From: Verrucomicrobiota bacterium
Lineage (GTDB): Bacteria > Verrucomicrobiota > Verrucomicrobiia > Limisphaerales > JACRJZ01
NCBI GenBank assembly: GCA_016219875.1
Contig: JACRJZ010000091.1
Location: forward strand, 62,001-126,000
Direction: 5' to 3'
Length of the DNA stretch: 64,000 bases
The notes beneath the pieces were generated by a model. The model did no database searches, was not told the DNA's origin, and saw only the letters and a list, made by a program, of their open reading frames with translations. Each line of letters begins with the position of its first letter. Position 1 is the stretch's first letter. Shown here one piece after another: positions 41,563 to 49,914 of the stretch. Position numbers and translations under genes: made by a program.

Positions 41563-42642
41563 ATGAATGATTACGAGCGCATTGCTCTCGTCATCCGGTA
41601 TCTGGATGAGCACCACACGGAGCAACCTGACTTGGCGACGTTGGCGGACTGCGTCGGCTTGAGTCCGTTCCATTTTCACCGGCTCTTCTCCGCTTGGGCG
41701 GCCATCACGCCCAAGGACTTTCTGCAATGCCTCACGCTCGCTCATGCGAAGGACTTGCTGCGGCAGGGGAGCAGCGTTCTGGAGGCGGCCTTGAGTGCGG
41801 GGCTTTCCGGCCCGGGCCGATTGCACGATCTGTGTGTCACCCTGGAGGCGGCCTCGCCCGCGGAAGTGAAATCCGGCGGCGCGGGTTGGACGATCTTGGC
41901 CGGCTTCGCCGACAGTCCATTTGGAAAGTGTTTGGTGGGCGAGAGTCCTCGTGGGATTTCCCATCTCTCATTCGTGGAGTCTGAACAGGCGATTTCAAAA
42001 CTCCGTAGCAGCCGACGTGAGGAGGCTCAAACTTCAAAGGAAATGGAGCCTCCTCACGTCGGCTGCTACGGTTTTGCAGGAGGCTCTGAAGACGGCGAAG
42101 GCGAGATGGCCGCGCTCCGGGAGGCTTGGCCGCACGCGCGGCTGCATCGAGACGATTCCGCGGCGGCGCGGTTGGCGGGCCGGGTGTTCGAGCGGCCGGC
42201 CGGTTTGAGTGCGCGGCCCATCTTGCGAGCGTTCGTGCAAGGCACGGCGTTTCAGGTGCGGGTCTGGCGGGCGTTATTGCAGATCCAGCCAGGCACGCTC
42301 GTCAGCTACGGGCGCCTGGCGACGGCGCTGGGCCAGTCCACCGCGGCCCGCGCCGTGGGGACGGCGGTGGGGCAGAATCCGTTGGCCTACCTGGTGCCTT
42401 GTCATCGCGTGATCCGTGAGACGGGCGTGGTGGGAGACTATCGGTGGGGAACGGTCCGCAAGCGCGCGATCCTGGCCTGGGAAAGCTCGGCGCGTTTTGC
42501 CGCTGGAACTCTTGCTGATCCCCGCTCGCCGGGTCAGGGGACGCCGGGTCAGGGGACCCGGCCAACAGCTCTCGCTCGGTCCTGTAGGCCCGGTGCCCTC
42601 ACCGGGCGGGCCGCGTCACTTCCACGGGATCAGGAGTCCTGA
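41563..42642 (+). CDS. Ada-like protein: AraC HTH plus O6-methylguanine-DNA methyltransferase
   Basis: 359 residues from the ATG at 41563. The AraC helix-turn-helix domain covers about residues 1-100 (YLDEHHTEQPDLATLADCVG, SPFHFHRLFSAWAAITPKDF). The methyltransferase domain covers about 190-310, with the suicide cysteine in PCHRV (near residue 280) and helix-wing features GTLVSYGRLATALGQSTAAR. It lacks the N-terminal zinc/Cys domain of E. coli Ada. Two repeats are read in frame: a complete family A pair at residues about 147-170 between the domains, and a family C repeat that forms a C-terminal extension after about residue 320. Both domains look intact, so it is probably functional. Confidence 0.88.
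   Translation: MNDYERIALVIRYLDEHHTEQPDLATLADCVGLSPFHFHRLFSAWAAITPKDFLQCLTLAHAKDLLRQGSSVLEAALSAGLSGPGRLHDLCVTLEAASPAEVKSGGAGWTILAGFADSPFGKCLVGESPRGISHLSFVESEQAISKLRSSRREEAQTSKEMEPPHVGCYGFAGGSEDGEGEMAALREAWPHARLHRDDSAAARLAGRVFERPAGLSARPILRAFVQGTAFQVRVWRALLQIQPGTLVSYGRLATALGQSTAARAVGTAVGQNPLAYLVPCHRVIRETGVVGDYRWGTVRKRAILAWESSARFAAGTLADPRSPGQGTPGQGTRPTALARSCRPGALTGRAASLPRDQES
42003..42071. repeat. Family A inverted repeat pair inside the ada-like gene
   Basis: Perfect arms CCGTAGCAGCCGACGTGAGG... and its complement around a 20-base spacer. It is translated in frame as RSSRREEA...EPPHVGCYG between two domains. Confidence 0.95.
42527..42612. repeat. Family C repeat at the ada-like 3' end
   Basis: Two copies of GCCGGGTCAGGGGAC-type arm, then GTAGGCCCGGTGCCCTCACC with its stem partner; encodes a dispensable-looking C-terminal extension (SPGQGTPGQGTRPT and CRPGALTGR). 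Confidence 0.8.
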
Positions 42643-42666
42643 GCCTGCGGACAGCAGGCCCGTCCT

Positions 42667-45600
42667 TCACGGTTGTCTGATTTCCGCGAGCAGTTCCTCC
42701 AGCTTCTTCGCCGACACGGGCACGGCGGTCCCCAACTCCTGCGCGAACACCGACACTTTGAATTCCTCCACCAGCCAGCGAAAACGCTCCACTCGCTCGC
42801 GGCGCTCGGGATCGGGAATCGGCTGGGCGAGCAAGGCGCGGAGAGCATCGGCGTGAGGCTTCACGCGCGCGGCTTTGTCGGCGTCCTTGCCGGGATTCAG
42901 GGCGGCGCGCTCGGCCCGGACGACCAGAGCCTGGAGGTAGCGCGAGACATGGGCAAGTTGCGCGAACGGGATCGCACGCAAAAACCGCGGTGGCACCAGG
43001 GCGTCGATCTCGGCGCGCATGTTCGGCAGCGGACGGCGGCAGACCAGCGCGTCCTGGCGCTTTTGCAGGATCGCGCCCACGAGGTCAGCCAGGCGCGGTA
43101 CCAAGCCGCGCAAGGCCTGGCGCGCCCGCTCGACATAAGGCTCGAACGCCGCCGCCGTGCGGATCGGCGGGTCTGGTTCCGGCAGAACGTGGCGGCAGAG
43201 GTTCTCAAACGCCGTCTCCGGCAATTCCTCAATCGGCCCGAGCGTGGCGTGAAGCACGGCGAATTTGTTCAGCGCGCGGAGGTCTTTCTGGAGCCAGCCC
43301 ATCTCGCGGTGCAACACGCGCTCGGCCAGGCGCGGCACGGCTTCGCGCGCGGCTTGCGCGGCTTCTTCCGGCTTGCGAAAGAGGCGCCGGTTGATGTCGC
43401 TGTGCTCCACGTGCAGTGCCGGATAGGCGTAGATCGGAAAGCCCGCGGCCTCGCTGACGAGAATCCGCTCCGGCAATTCGCCGAAGTCCCACGATTTCAC
43501 GTCGTATCGGTCCCACTGTCGCGCGGCCCGCTGCCAGTCTGGCGCGGCGTCGGGCGGCTCGATCTGGCGAACGCGCTCGCGGACTTCCTTGAGGTCGCGC
43601 CCAGCGGCGAGCGCCTGCCGCGTCTTGCCGACAATCTCGAAGCGGGGGCGCAAGTGCGGCGGCAAGTCGTTCACTGGCCAAGCGGCGGGGGGAATGTCGA
43701 AGCCGTATCGCTGCTTCACGAAGACGCTCATGGCCGCGAGGAACGACCGGCCCTGGGGATCGACGGCGCGGACGATTTCGCGCGCGGTGTGATTCAGCGG
43801 CATGAGCGCACGCCGAAGGTCTTTCGGCAAGCGCTGGAGCAACTGCATCACGCGCTCCTCGCGCAACGCCGGCACGGCCCAGTCGAGTTGTTGCGGATCG
43901 ATGGCTTCGGCCAGCGGAACCGTCAGCCGCACCGTCACGCCGTCGCGTTCTTCGCCCGGCGCGTAGGCGTAGGCGATGGATACCGATTGGCCGTCCACAG
44001 TGACGGTGTCGGGAAACGTGCCGCGGTCGAAACTCGCGGCGTGCTCGCCCAGCAAGTCGGCGTCGGTTGCGCAAAGGAAATCGGGTTCGTGCTGCGACTT
44101 GATGAGGCGGTTCAGGTCATGCGTGGAGCCGCACTCGTGAAGGTGCTTCGCGTAGAACTGGAACAGCGCCTCGTCCAGATCGGGCACGACGCGATGGGGC
44201 AAGCGCGTCTGCCACATCTCCACCTTCTCGCGGAGTTGGTGGTTGTGTTCAAGGAAACGGTAGCTCGCGTTGCTGACGCTCTCGGTTGGCCTCTTGCCGA
44301 CGAGGCGGCGCGCGGCTGTCTCAGCCGCAGCAACGTTCCTGGCTTTCACGACACGGGGATTTTCCGGGGCGTCCTCAGTATTCCGGCCGCTGCGGCTGAG
44401 ACTGCCGCGTGCCGCACCCGCCGCAGGGGAAAGGGGGTGAACCTCCGCGCGCTCCGTGATCCCCTCTTCCACCAGCGCCGCGCGGATGAAAATCTCCGTG
44501 GCCTCGGCCGTATTCACTTTCAGGTAGCCAACGCGGCCTTCGCGCAAGACCAGCCCGCGCAGAAGGAATTTCTCCGTGCAGAGCACGCGGCCCGTCTCCG
44601 CGTCCCAGTGCGGGTTCTCGTGCGTGATCTTGACGAGATGGGGCGCGAGTTCGATGACCCACTCCGGGTCCAGCGCGGCCACCATGCGAAGGAAGAGGCG
44701 CGAAGTTTCGAGCAGTTCCCCGGCGATCAGCCAAGCCGGCTGGGCGTGGCGGCGCTCCTGAGACGGCGGTGGTTTGCCCGCCGCGGACTCGCGTTTGGCG
44801 CCACGCTCCGGCGTCTTCTCGAACAGGCCGGAACCGGGGAAGACCATCGCCTGCTTGTTTCCGCCGAGCCGGTAAAGGTTCTTGTCCTCGCGGCGCGCGA
44901 GATGGCCGAACAACCCGGTGAGGATGGAGCGGTGAACGGCCGCGTATTCCTGCGTGAAGGCGGAACGCATCTGCGGCTGTTGCGACGAGCCTTCGGACTT
45001 TGAACCTTGAACCTTGAACTTTGAACTCTGCAGGTCTTCCACCGCCTCTTCGAGTTGCGCATGAATGTCCACCCACTCGCGCATCCGCAGGAACGAGAGG
45101 AAGTGTGCCTTGCAGAACCGGCGAAGCTGGTTCTGCGTCTTCAGCGATTCCCATTGGTCGTGATAGGCGCGCCAGATGTTGAGCAACGTGAGGAAGTCCG
45201 ACTGCGCATGTTGGAAACGCCGATGGGCGGCGTCGGCCGTCTCGCGCTTCTCCAGCGGACGCTCGCGCGGGTCCTGGATGCTCAGGCCGGCGGCGATGAC
45301 GAGTACGTCGGCCAGCGCGTCCTCGCGGTGTGCCTCCAGGATCATGCGTCCGATGGCCGGATCGACCGGCAGGCGCGCGAGGTCGCGGCCCAACGGAGTG
45401 AGGACGCGCTGCTCGTCGAGCGCCCCGAGTTCTTGAAGCAGTTCGTAGGCGCTGCTGATCGCGGCGGGACTGGGCGGGTCGATGAACGGGAAGGTTTCAA
45501 TCTCGCCGAGGCAATGGGCCATCATGCGTAGGATCACGTCGGCCAGATCGCTGCGCTGAATCTCCGGCTCGGTGTAGGGCCGGCGGGCCTTGAAGTCGTC

Positions 45601-46839
45601 CTCGGAGTAGAGCCGGACGCAAATGCCGTCGGCGACGCGGCCGCAGCGGCCCTTGCGCTGGTTGGCGCTGCTTTGCGAGATCGGCTCGATGGGCAGGCGG
45701 TTGCTGCGCGTGCCAGGATGGTAGCGGTTGATGCGGGCCAGACCGGCATCGACGACGTAGCGGATGCGCGGCACGGTGAGCGACGTCTCGGCGATGTTCG
45801 TGGCCACCACCACGCGGCGGCGCGGGCCGGGCGCGAAGATGCGGTGCTGTTCCGCGGCGCTGAGCCGGCCAAAGAGCGGCACGACTTCCAGCCAGCCTTC
45901 ATGACGGGCGTTGAGGAGATCGCACGTTTCGCGGATGTCACGCTCGCCCGGCATGAAGACGAGGATGTCGCCGCTGGTGGCTTCGCCCAGGAGATCGGCG
46001 ATCACGTTGGCCGCGGCGTCGATATAGGTGACGTCGCCTTCCTCTTCAGCGTGTTCGTCGAGCGGCGAGTAGCGGACTTCGACCGGGAACATCCGGCCCG
46101 AGACTTCGATGACCGGCGCGCCCCCGAAGGCCCGCGCGAAGCGTTCGGTGTCGATGGTGGCCGAAGTGATGAGGAGCTTGAGATCGTCGCGGCGCGCCAG
46201 CAGCGTGAGCAGGTAGCCGAGGAGGAAGTCGATGTTGAGCGAGCGCTCGTGGGCTTCGTCGAGGATGATGGCCTCGTATTCAGCGAGGAGCGGGTCGCCC
46301 TGGATTTCGGCGAGGAGGATGCCGTCGGTCATGAACTTCACGCTCGTCTCCGGACGCGAGTGATCGGAGAAACGGATTTTGCAGCCAACCTCGTGGCCCC
46401 ATTCGACGTCGAGTTCCTCCGCCACGCGGCGCGAGATGCTCGTGGCGGCGACGCGGCGCGGCTGGGTGCAACCGATGCGGGCGCGCTGGCCGAGGCCGGC
46501 ATCGAGGCACATCTTGGGAAGCTGCGTCGTTTTGCCGGAGCCGGTTTCGCCGGCCACGATCACGACTTGGTGCTGCCGGATCGCGGCAACGATGTCGCGC
46601 TGTCGCGCCGTGATCGGCAACTCGAGCGGATACGTCACGCGCCGCTGCAGCGCTCCACGCGTCTTCCGCAGATCGATTGATGCGTGTGCCTCCGCCAGCC
46701 AGCGGTCGAGCGGGAGGTCCGCCGTCGGTCCGCCGCGGGAAGGCGCCAGCGCGCGGGCCAGGCGCTGGCCGATGCGCACTTGGTCCGGCAGCAGGCACTG
46801 CGGCAGCAGCTTCTTGAGTTGCTCAACGGGTGAGGACAT
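42667..46839 (-). CDS. hrpA: ATP-dependent RNA helicase HrpA (DEAH box)
   Basis: 1390 residues, somewhat longer than typical HrpA (about 1300). Walker A GETGSGKT at residues 97-104, DEAH at 194-197, SAT motif in LLITSATID, and QRKGRCGRVADG for motif VI; then the helicase-associated, OB-fold and HrpA-specific C-terminal domains. It unwinds RNA and helps rescue stalled ribosomes in E. coli. Two repeats are read in frame: residues about 604-615 (SSKFKVQGSKSE) and about 809-845 (GSLSRSGRNTEDAPENPRVV onward), the second being a full family E palindromic element. Confidence 0.95.
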   Translation of the reverse strand: MSSPVEQLKKLLPQCLLPDQVRIGQRLARALAPSRGGPTADLPLDRWLAEAHASIDLRKTRGALQRRVTYPLELPITARQRDIVAAIRQHQVVIVAGETGSGKTTQLPKMCLDAGLGQRARIGCTQPRRVAATSISRRVAEELDVEWGHEVGCKIRFSDHSRPETSVKFMTDGILLAEIQGDPLLAEYEAIILDEAHERSLNIDFLLGYLLTLLARRDDLKLLITSATIDTERFARAFGGAPVIEVSGRMFPVEVRYSPLDEHAEEEGDVTYIDAAANVIADLLGEATSGDILVFMPGERDIRETCDLLNARHEGWLEVVPLFGRLSAAEQHRIFAPGPRRRVVVATNIAETSLTVPRIRYVVDAGLARINRYHPGTRSNRLPIEPISQSSANQRKGRCGRVADGICVRLYSEDDFKARRPYTEPEIQRSDLADVILRMMAHCLGEIETFPFIDPPSPAAISSAYELLQELGALDEQRVLTPLGRDLARLPVDPAIGRMILEAHREDALADVLVIAAGLSIQDPRERPLEKRETADAAHRRFQHAQSDFLTLLNIWRAYHDQWESLKTQNQLRRFCKAHFLSFLRMREWVDIHAQLEEAVEDLQSSKFKVQGSKSEGSSQQPQMRSAFTQEYAAVHRSILTGLFGHLARREDKNLYRLGGNKQAMVFPGSGLFEKTPERGAKRESAAGKPPPSQERRHAQPAWLIAGELLETSRLFLRMVAALDPEWVIELAPHLVKITHENPHWDAETGRVLCTEKFLLRGLVLREGRVGYLKVNTAEATEIFIRAALVEEGITERAEVHPLSPAAGAARGSLSRSGRNTEDAPENPRVVKARNVAAAETAARRLVGKRPTESVSNASYRFLEHNHQLREKVEMWQTRLPHRVVPDLDEALFQFYAKHLHECGSTHDLNRLIKSQHEPDFLCATDADLLGEHAASFDRGTFPDTVTVDGQSVSIAYAYAPGEERDGVTVRLTVPLAEAIDPQQLDWAVPALREERVMQLLQRLPKDLRRALMPLNHTAREIVRAVDPQGRSFLAAMSVFVKQRYGFDIPPAAWPVNDLPPHLRPRFEIVGKTRQALAAGRDLKEVRERVRQIEPPDAAPDWQRAARQWDRYDVKSWDFGELPERILVSEAAGFPIYAYPALHVEHSDINRRLFRKPEEAAQAAREAVPRLAERVLHREMGWLQKDLRALNKFAVLHATLGPIEELPETAFENLCRHVLPEPDPPIRTAAAFEPYVERARQALRGLVPRLADLVGAILQKRQDALVCRRPLPNMRAEIDALVPPRFLRAIPFAQLAHVSRYLQALVVRAERAALNPGKDADKAARVKPHADALRALLAQPIPDPERRERVERFRWLVEEFKVSVFAQELGTAVPVSAKKLEELLAEIRQP
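44305..44415. repeat. Family E palindromic element, in frame within hrpA
   Basis: Arms 44307-44334 (GGCGCGCGGCTGTCTCAGCC onward) and 44387-44415 are near reverse complements. The sequence matches the element at 246-356. Length about 111 bases, a multiple of three, so the hrpA frame is preserved. Confidence 0.85.
44995..45031. repeat. TTGAACCTTGAAC tandem repeat inside hrpA
   Basis: CTTTGAACCTTGAACCTTGA and following bases iterate a CTTGAAC unit, read in frame on the minus strand as QSSKFKVQGSK between conserved helicase segments. Confidence 0.85.
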
Positions 46840-46914
46840 CGAATTGCCGCGCCGATTGTGCGCGGACGCGGGACGAGGAAAAGGAGGAATTGGCGCGGCG
46901 GATGGCCGTGCCGA

Positions 46915-47895
46915 TCACCGCTTCAAGGGTACGGCCGTCTTGTACGTCTCGAACGCCCGCGCCAGTTGATCGGCCTTGACGGCGCCGCGATGAATCCACA
47001 CCCGGTAACGGCACTGAATCTTCTCGCCGGGCTGGAACGTGGCGGGCTTGACGCCGGGCCAGCCGAGGCAAAGGACGCCGTAGTGGCGCGTGAGCCATTG
47101 CGGAGGGAAGTCGGGATGGCTGGGATGCACGAAGATCGCGGCGCCGCTGGTCTTGTTTTCCTTGTCCCACAAGCGCGTCAGGTCTGCCCAAGGCAGGTTC
47201 GTCATGGGCAGATCTTTGCTCGTCAGGCCGGACGGGATGGTGATGGCCGTATTGGTGCCAGGGGCGAAGCGGAGCGTGAGGCCGCCGTAGCTCTTGCCTT
47301 CGGCGCCGGTGAGCGTGATCGCTTGTTTGATCGGCACCCACTCGCACTCGACATCGATAGCGCGGGCGCCCGCTTCCGCGGGGCGGACCCAGAGCCAGAC
47401 GCGCTCTTGCACGACTTTCTCCGGGCCGACGAACCAGCCGTTCTCGACGCCGAGAGTTGCGCCTTGCGCGGTCGCGTCCTTTGCCAGCCAGCGCTCGAAT
47501 TCATGGCGGATGCCCTTCAACATCCACAGGTCGTAGTGTTGGTCGCCAATCTTGACGTGCGGCCAGGACCAGAACAGGCCGCGATGGTGGTAATGGTCCT
47601 TGGGAAAATCGTCGGTCAGCACCTCGCCATCGAGGCCATAGAGCGGATGCACGTAGGAACTGCGGGCGCGATCCGCCGGCACGCCGGGCTTGGTGATGAC
47701 GCCGTGGTTATAGACGAGCACCGGCGCGGCGCCTTCCCAGAGGCCGAGCGATTTGTCGTTCACGGCGGCGAAACGGAAACCGGCGGCGTCAGCGGCGAGG
47801 AGGGTTGGGCCGCGCCAAGCGAGGACCATCACGGCGGCAACCAAGAGTGTCGCGCATGAACTGTTTCGGCGGCCCGGAGCGAAATTGCATTTCAT
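46915..47895 (-). CDS. Exported DUF6807 (PmoA-like) protein
   Basis: 326 residues from the ATG at 47895 with a signal peptide to about residue 35. Conserved DUF6807 segments are VLVYNHGVITKPGVPADRAR, SSYVHPLYGLDGEVLTDDFP-KDHYHHRGLFWSW and a late AAIFVHPSHPDFPPQWLTRH. The paired His residues in DHYHHRG suggest metal or sugar binding. The family is abundant in Planctomycetes and Verrucomicrobia near Gfo/Idh/MocA and sulfatase genes and is of unproven function. Single gene. Confidence 0.85.
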   Translation of the reverse strand: MKCNFAPGRRNSSCATLLVAAVMVLAWRGPTLLAADAAGFRFAAVNDKSLGLWEGAAPVLVYNHGVITKPGVPADRARSSYVHPLYGLDGEVLTDDFPKDHYHHRGLFWSWPHVKIGDQHYDLWMLKGIRHEFERWLAKDATAQGATLGVENGWFVGPEKVVQERVWLWVRPAEAGARAIDVECEWVPIKQAITLTGAEGKSYGGLTLRFAPGTNTAITIPSGLTSKDLPMTNLPWADLTRLWDKENKTSGAAIFVHPSHPDFPPQWLTRHYGVLCLGWPGVKPATFQPGEKIQCRYRVWIHRGAVKADQLARAFETYKTAVPLKR

Positions 47896-48387
47896 GGCGG
47901 GAGAGTAGAGCGGAAGCCCGAAGTTGAGCAAGAGGATCGGGGCGGGACAAGTCGTAGCAACGGAGCCTTCGGTGTCACTTCGACTGCGCCTCGGTTTCTC
48001 ATTCCTGCGTCCGTCACTGGCTAGGTCAATTCCGTCAATTTCGTCAATTCCGTCAGCCAGCCTAGCCGCCGCGGTTTCTGGGCAGTGGTGTCCGAACCTT
48101 GGAGAGGTGGGGAGCCACGCCCCTCGCTCTCGGCTCCTTCGCGGTGTCCAAGTTCAGGGATTGGATCGTCCTCCGCCCGCCAGAGACAGGACGATACCTC
48201 GTGCCGGTTTCCCGCCAGAATCGGGCGATCATCCCCGGATGAACGCCTTGAAAGGCACCGCGCGAGACAGGTGTTCGACATGTGGACACGCGGAGTTTTC
48301 CTGCACCCTGGCAAAGGCTTTGCTTTTTCGCAGGCGCATTGAACGAAGTGCCAATGCAAAGTGAAACCGAAGTGAACTGAGAGTCTT
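47896..48387. other. Non-coding divergent region
   Basis: A 492-bp gap between the DUF6807 (minus) and PilC-like (plus) genes. It holds a short tandem GTCAATTCC/GTCAATTTC array at 48024-48057. No gene with a recognisable product was seen; the open frames here have arbitrary composition. Both promoters should be here. Confidence 0.5.
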
Positions 48388-49596
48388 ATGCCGTCATTTG
48401 CTTACGTCGCGCGGGAAGCGGGGAGTGGCCGGGAAATCCGGAGTTCCATGGATGCGTCCACCGAGCAGGCCGCGATTGCCGCCCTGCTGAACCGGAACCT
48501 GCTGGTCGTCTCCATCCAGGAAAAGGTTGGACGCAAGGGCAAGACCTCCGGCGGCAAAGTCGGACTGGCGGACTTGGTGCTCTTCACGCGCCAACTGGCC
48601 ACGATGGTCGATGCCGGCCTCGCGATGGTGCAGTCCCTCCAGACGCTTGCCGACCAGACCACCAACAAGGTCATGCGTGACGTCATCCGTGACGTCTGCG
48701 CGCGGGTCGAGGGAGGCGACAGTTTCTCTGAGGCCCTGCAGAAGCACCCCAAAGTTTTCAACCGTCTTTACGTCTGCATGGTCGGCGCGGGCGAACGCGG
48801 CGGTCTGTTGGCGGAAATCCTCGCCCGGCTGGCCACCTACCTGGAAAACACCGCCCGCCTGCGCAAGAAAGTGAAATCCGCCTGCATGTATCCGGCGGCC
48901 GTCACGATCATCGCCATCGGCATCACCATCTTTCTGCTGGTGCGCGTGGTGCCGGTGTTCGGCGAAGTCTATTCGAACTTCGGCTCCAAGCTGCCGGGGC
49001 CGACGCTGGCGTTGATCCAGTTGAGCGAATTCGTGAAGTCGAACCTGCTCTACATCATGGGCGCCAGCGTGGGCATCGTCTATGGCTGGTTCGCCTACAT
49101 CAAAACGAAGAACGGCCGCGAGTTTTGGGACAAGACGCGCATCCAGCTTCCGATCTTCGGCGCCATCGCCCACAAGATTTGCCTCGCCCGCTTCACGCGC
49201 ACCATGGCCTCGCTGGTCCGCGCCGGCGTGCCGATCCTGGAAGTGCTGAGCATCGTGGCCAACACCGTGGGCAACGTCATCATGGAAAAAGCCATCCGCA
49301 CCGCCTCCACCGACATCGAGCGCGGCGAAGGCATCTCCGCGGCGCTGGGCAAACATCCGGTGTTCCCGCTGCTCATCATCCGCATGCTTTCCGCCGGCGA
49401 GCAGACCGGGAAAATCGAAACCATGCTGGAACGCATCGCCACCTTCCTGGAAGAAGAAGTCGAAACCACGCTCAACGGCCTGACCTCGCTCATCGAGCCG
49501 TTGCTGATCGTGTTCCTGGGCGTGACGGTCGGCGGCATCGCCATCTGCATGTTCCTGCCGATCTTCAAACTGGCCGAGCTGGTCAACGCGAAATAA
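48388..49596 (+). CDS. Type II secretion / type IV pilus inner-membrane platform protein (GspF/PilC family)
   Basis: 402 residues. Begins MPSFAYVAREAGSGREIRSS, then two T2SSF domains (about residues 68-190 and 270-393) with FTRQLATMVDAGLAMVQSLQ and FTRTMASLVRAGVPILEVLS, and three membrane segments (about 168-188, 218-236 and 373-395). The second domain carries ISAGEQTGKIETMLERIA-type sequence (here LSAGEQTGKIE). It forms the inner-membrane platform on which the assembly ATPase works. No PilB/GspE or pseudopilin operon is adjacent, so it is an isolated copy. Confidence 0.94.
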   Translation: MPSFAYVAREAGSGREIRSSMDASTEQAAIAALLNRNLLVVSIQEKVGRKGKTSGGKVGLADLVLFTRQLATMVDAGLAMVQSLQTLADQTTNKVMRDVIRDVCARVEGGDSFSEALQKHPKVFNRLYVCMVGAGERGGLLAEILARLATYLENTARLRKKVKSACMYPAAVTIIAIGITIFLLVRVVPVFGEVYSNFGSKLPGPTLALIQLSEFVKSNLLYIMGASVGIVYGWFAYIKTKNGREFWDKTRIQLPIFGAIAHKICLARFTRTMASLVRAGVPILEVLSIVANTVGNVIMEKAIRTASTDIERGEGISAALGKHPVFPLLIIRMLSAGEQTGKIETMLERIATFLEEEVETTLNGLTSLIEPLLIVFLGVTVGGIAICMFLPIFKLAELVNAK

Positions 49597-49914
49597 TTTC
49601 CCGCCACACAAGCACCCGCGGGGCGGTCCTGTTCACTTCGCAGGCCGCCTCGCTCTGCTTGGTCCGGGGAGCAACCGGCCCCCCGCCGTGGCGCAGGCTT
49701 TCCAGCCTGCCGTAGCGCCGACATTCTTGTCGGCTGGCCGTCCGCCACGATGAGGGGGCCGAATCGCTCGCACGCCCCGCCGGCGGGAAAGCCTGTGCTA
49801 CGGCAGACAAGAATGTCTGCGCTACGGCGGCAGGGCCAAGGTGCGCCCTCCAATCGACGGATGGAGGATTCCATCTGTGCAATCCGCGCCATCTGTGGCT
49901 GACTTCCTCTCCGT
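49597..49914. repeat. Intergenic region dominated by a family B repeat
   Basis: Within this 318-bp gap, 49687-49828 is a family B repeat: GGCGCAGGCTTTCCAGCCTG (49690-49709), GACATTCTTGTCGGC, GGCAGACAAGAATGTCTGCG and GTGCTACGGCAG arms. No gene; the promoter of the rhamnosidase gene lies within or after it. Confidence 0.8.

Noticed and set aside
42673..45003. Plus-strand open frame of 776 codons opposite hrpA
   Set aside because: Antisense shadow of the helicase gene with no recognisable domain.
47924..48364. Plus-strand frame in the DUF6807/PilC gap
   Set aside because: Ser/Arg/Pro-rich with a simple-sequence stretch; no start signal or homologous pattern.
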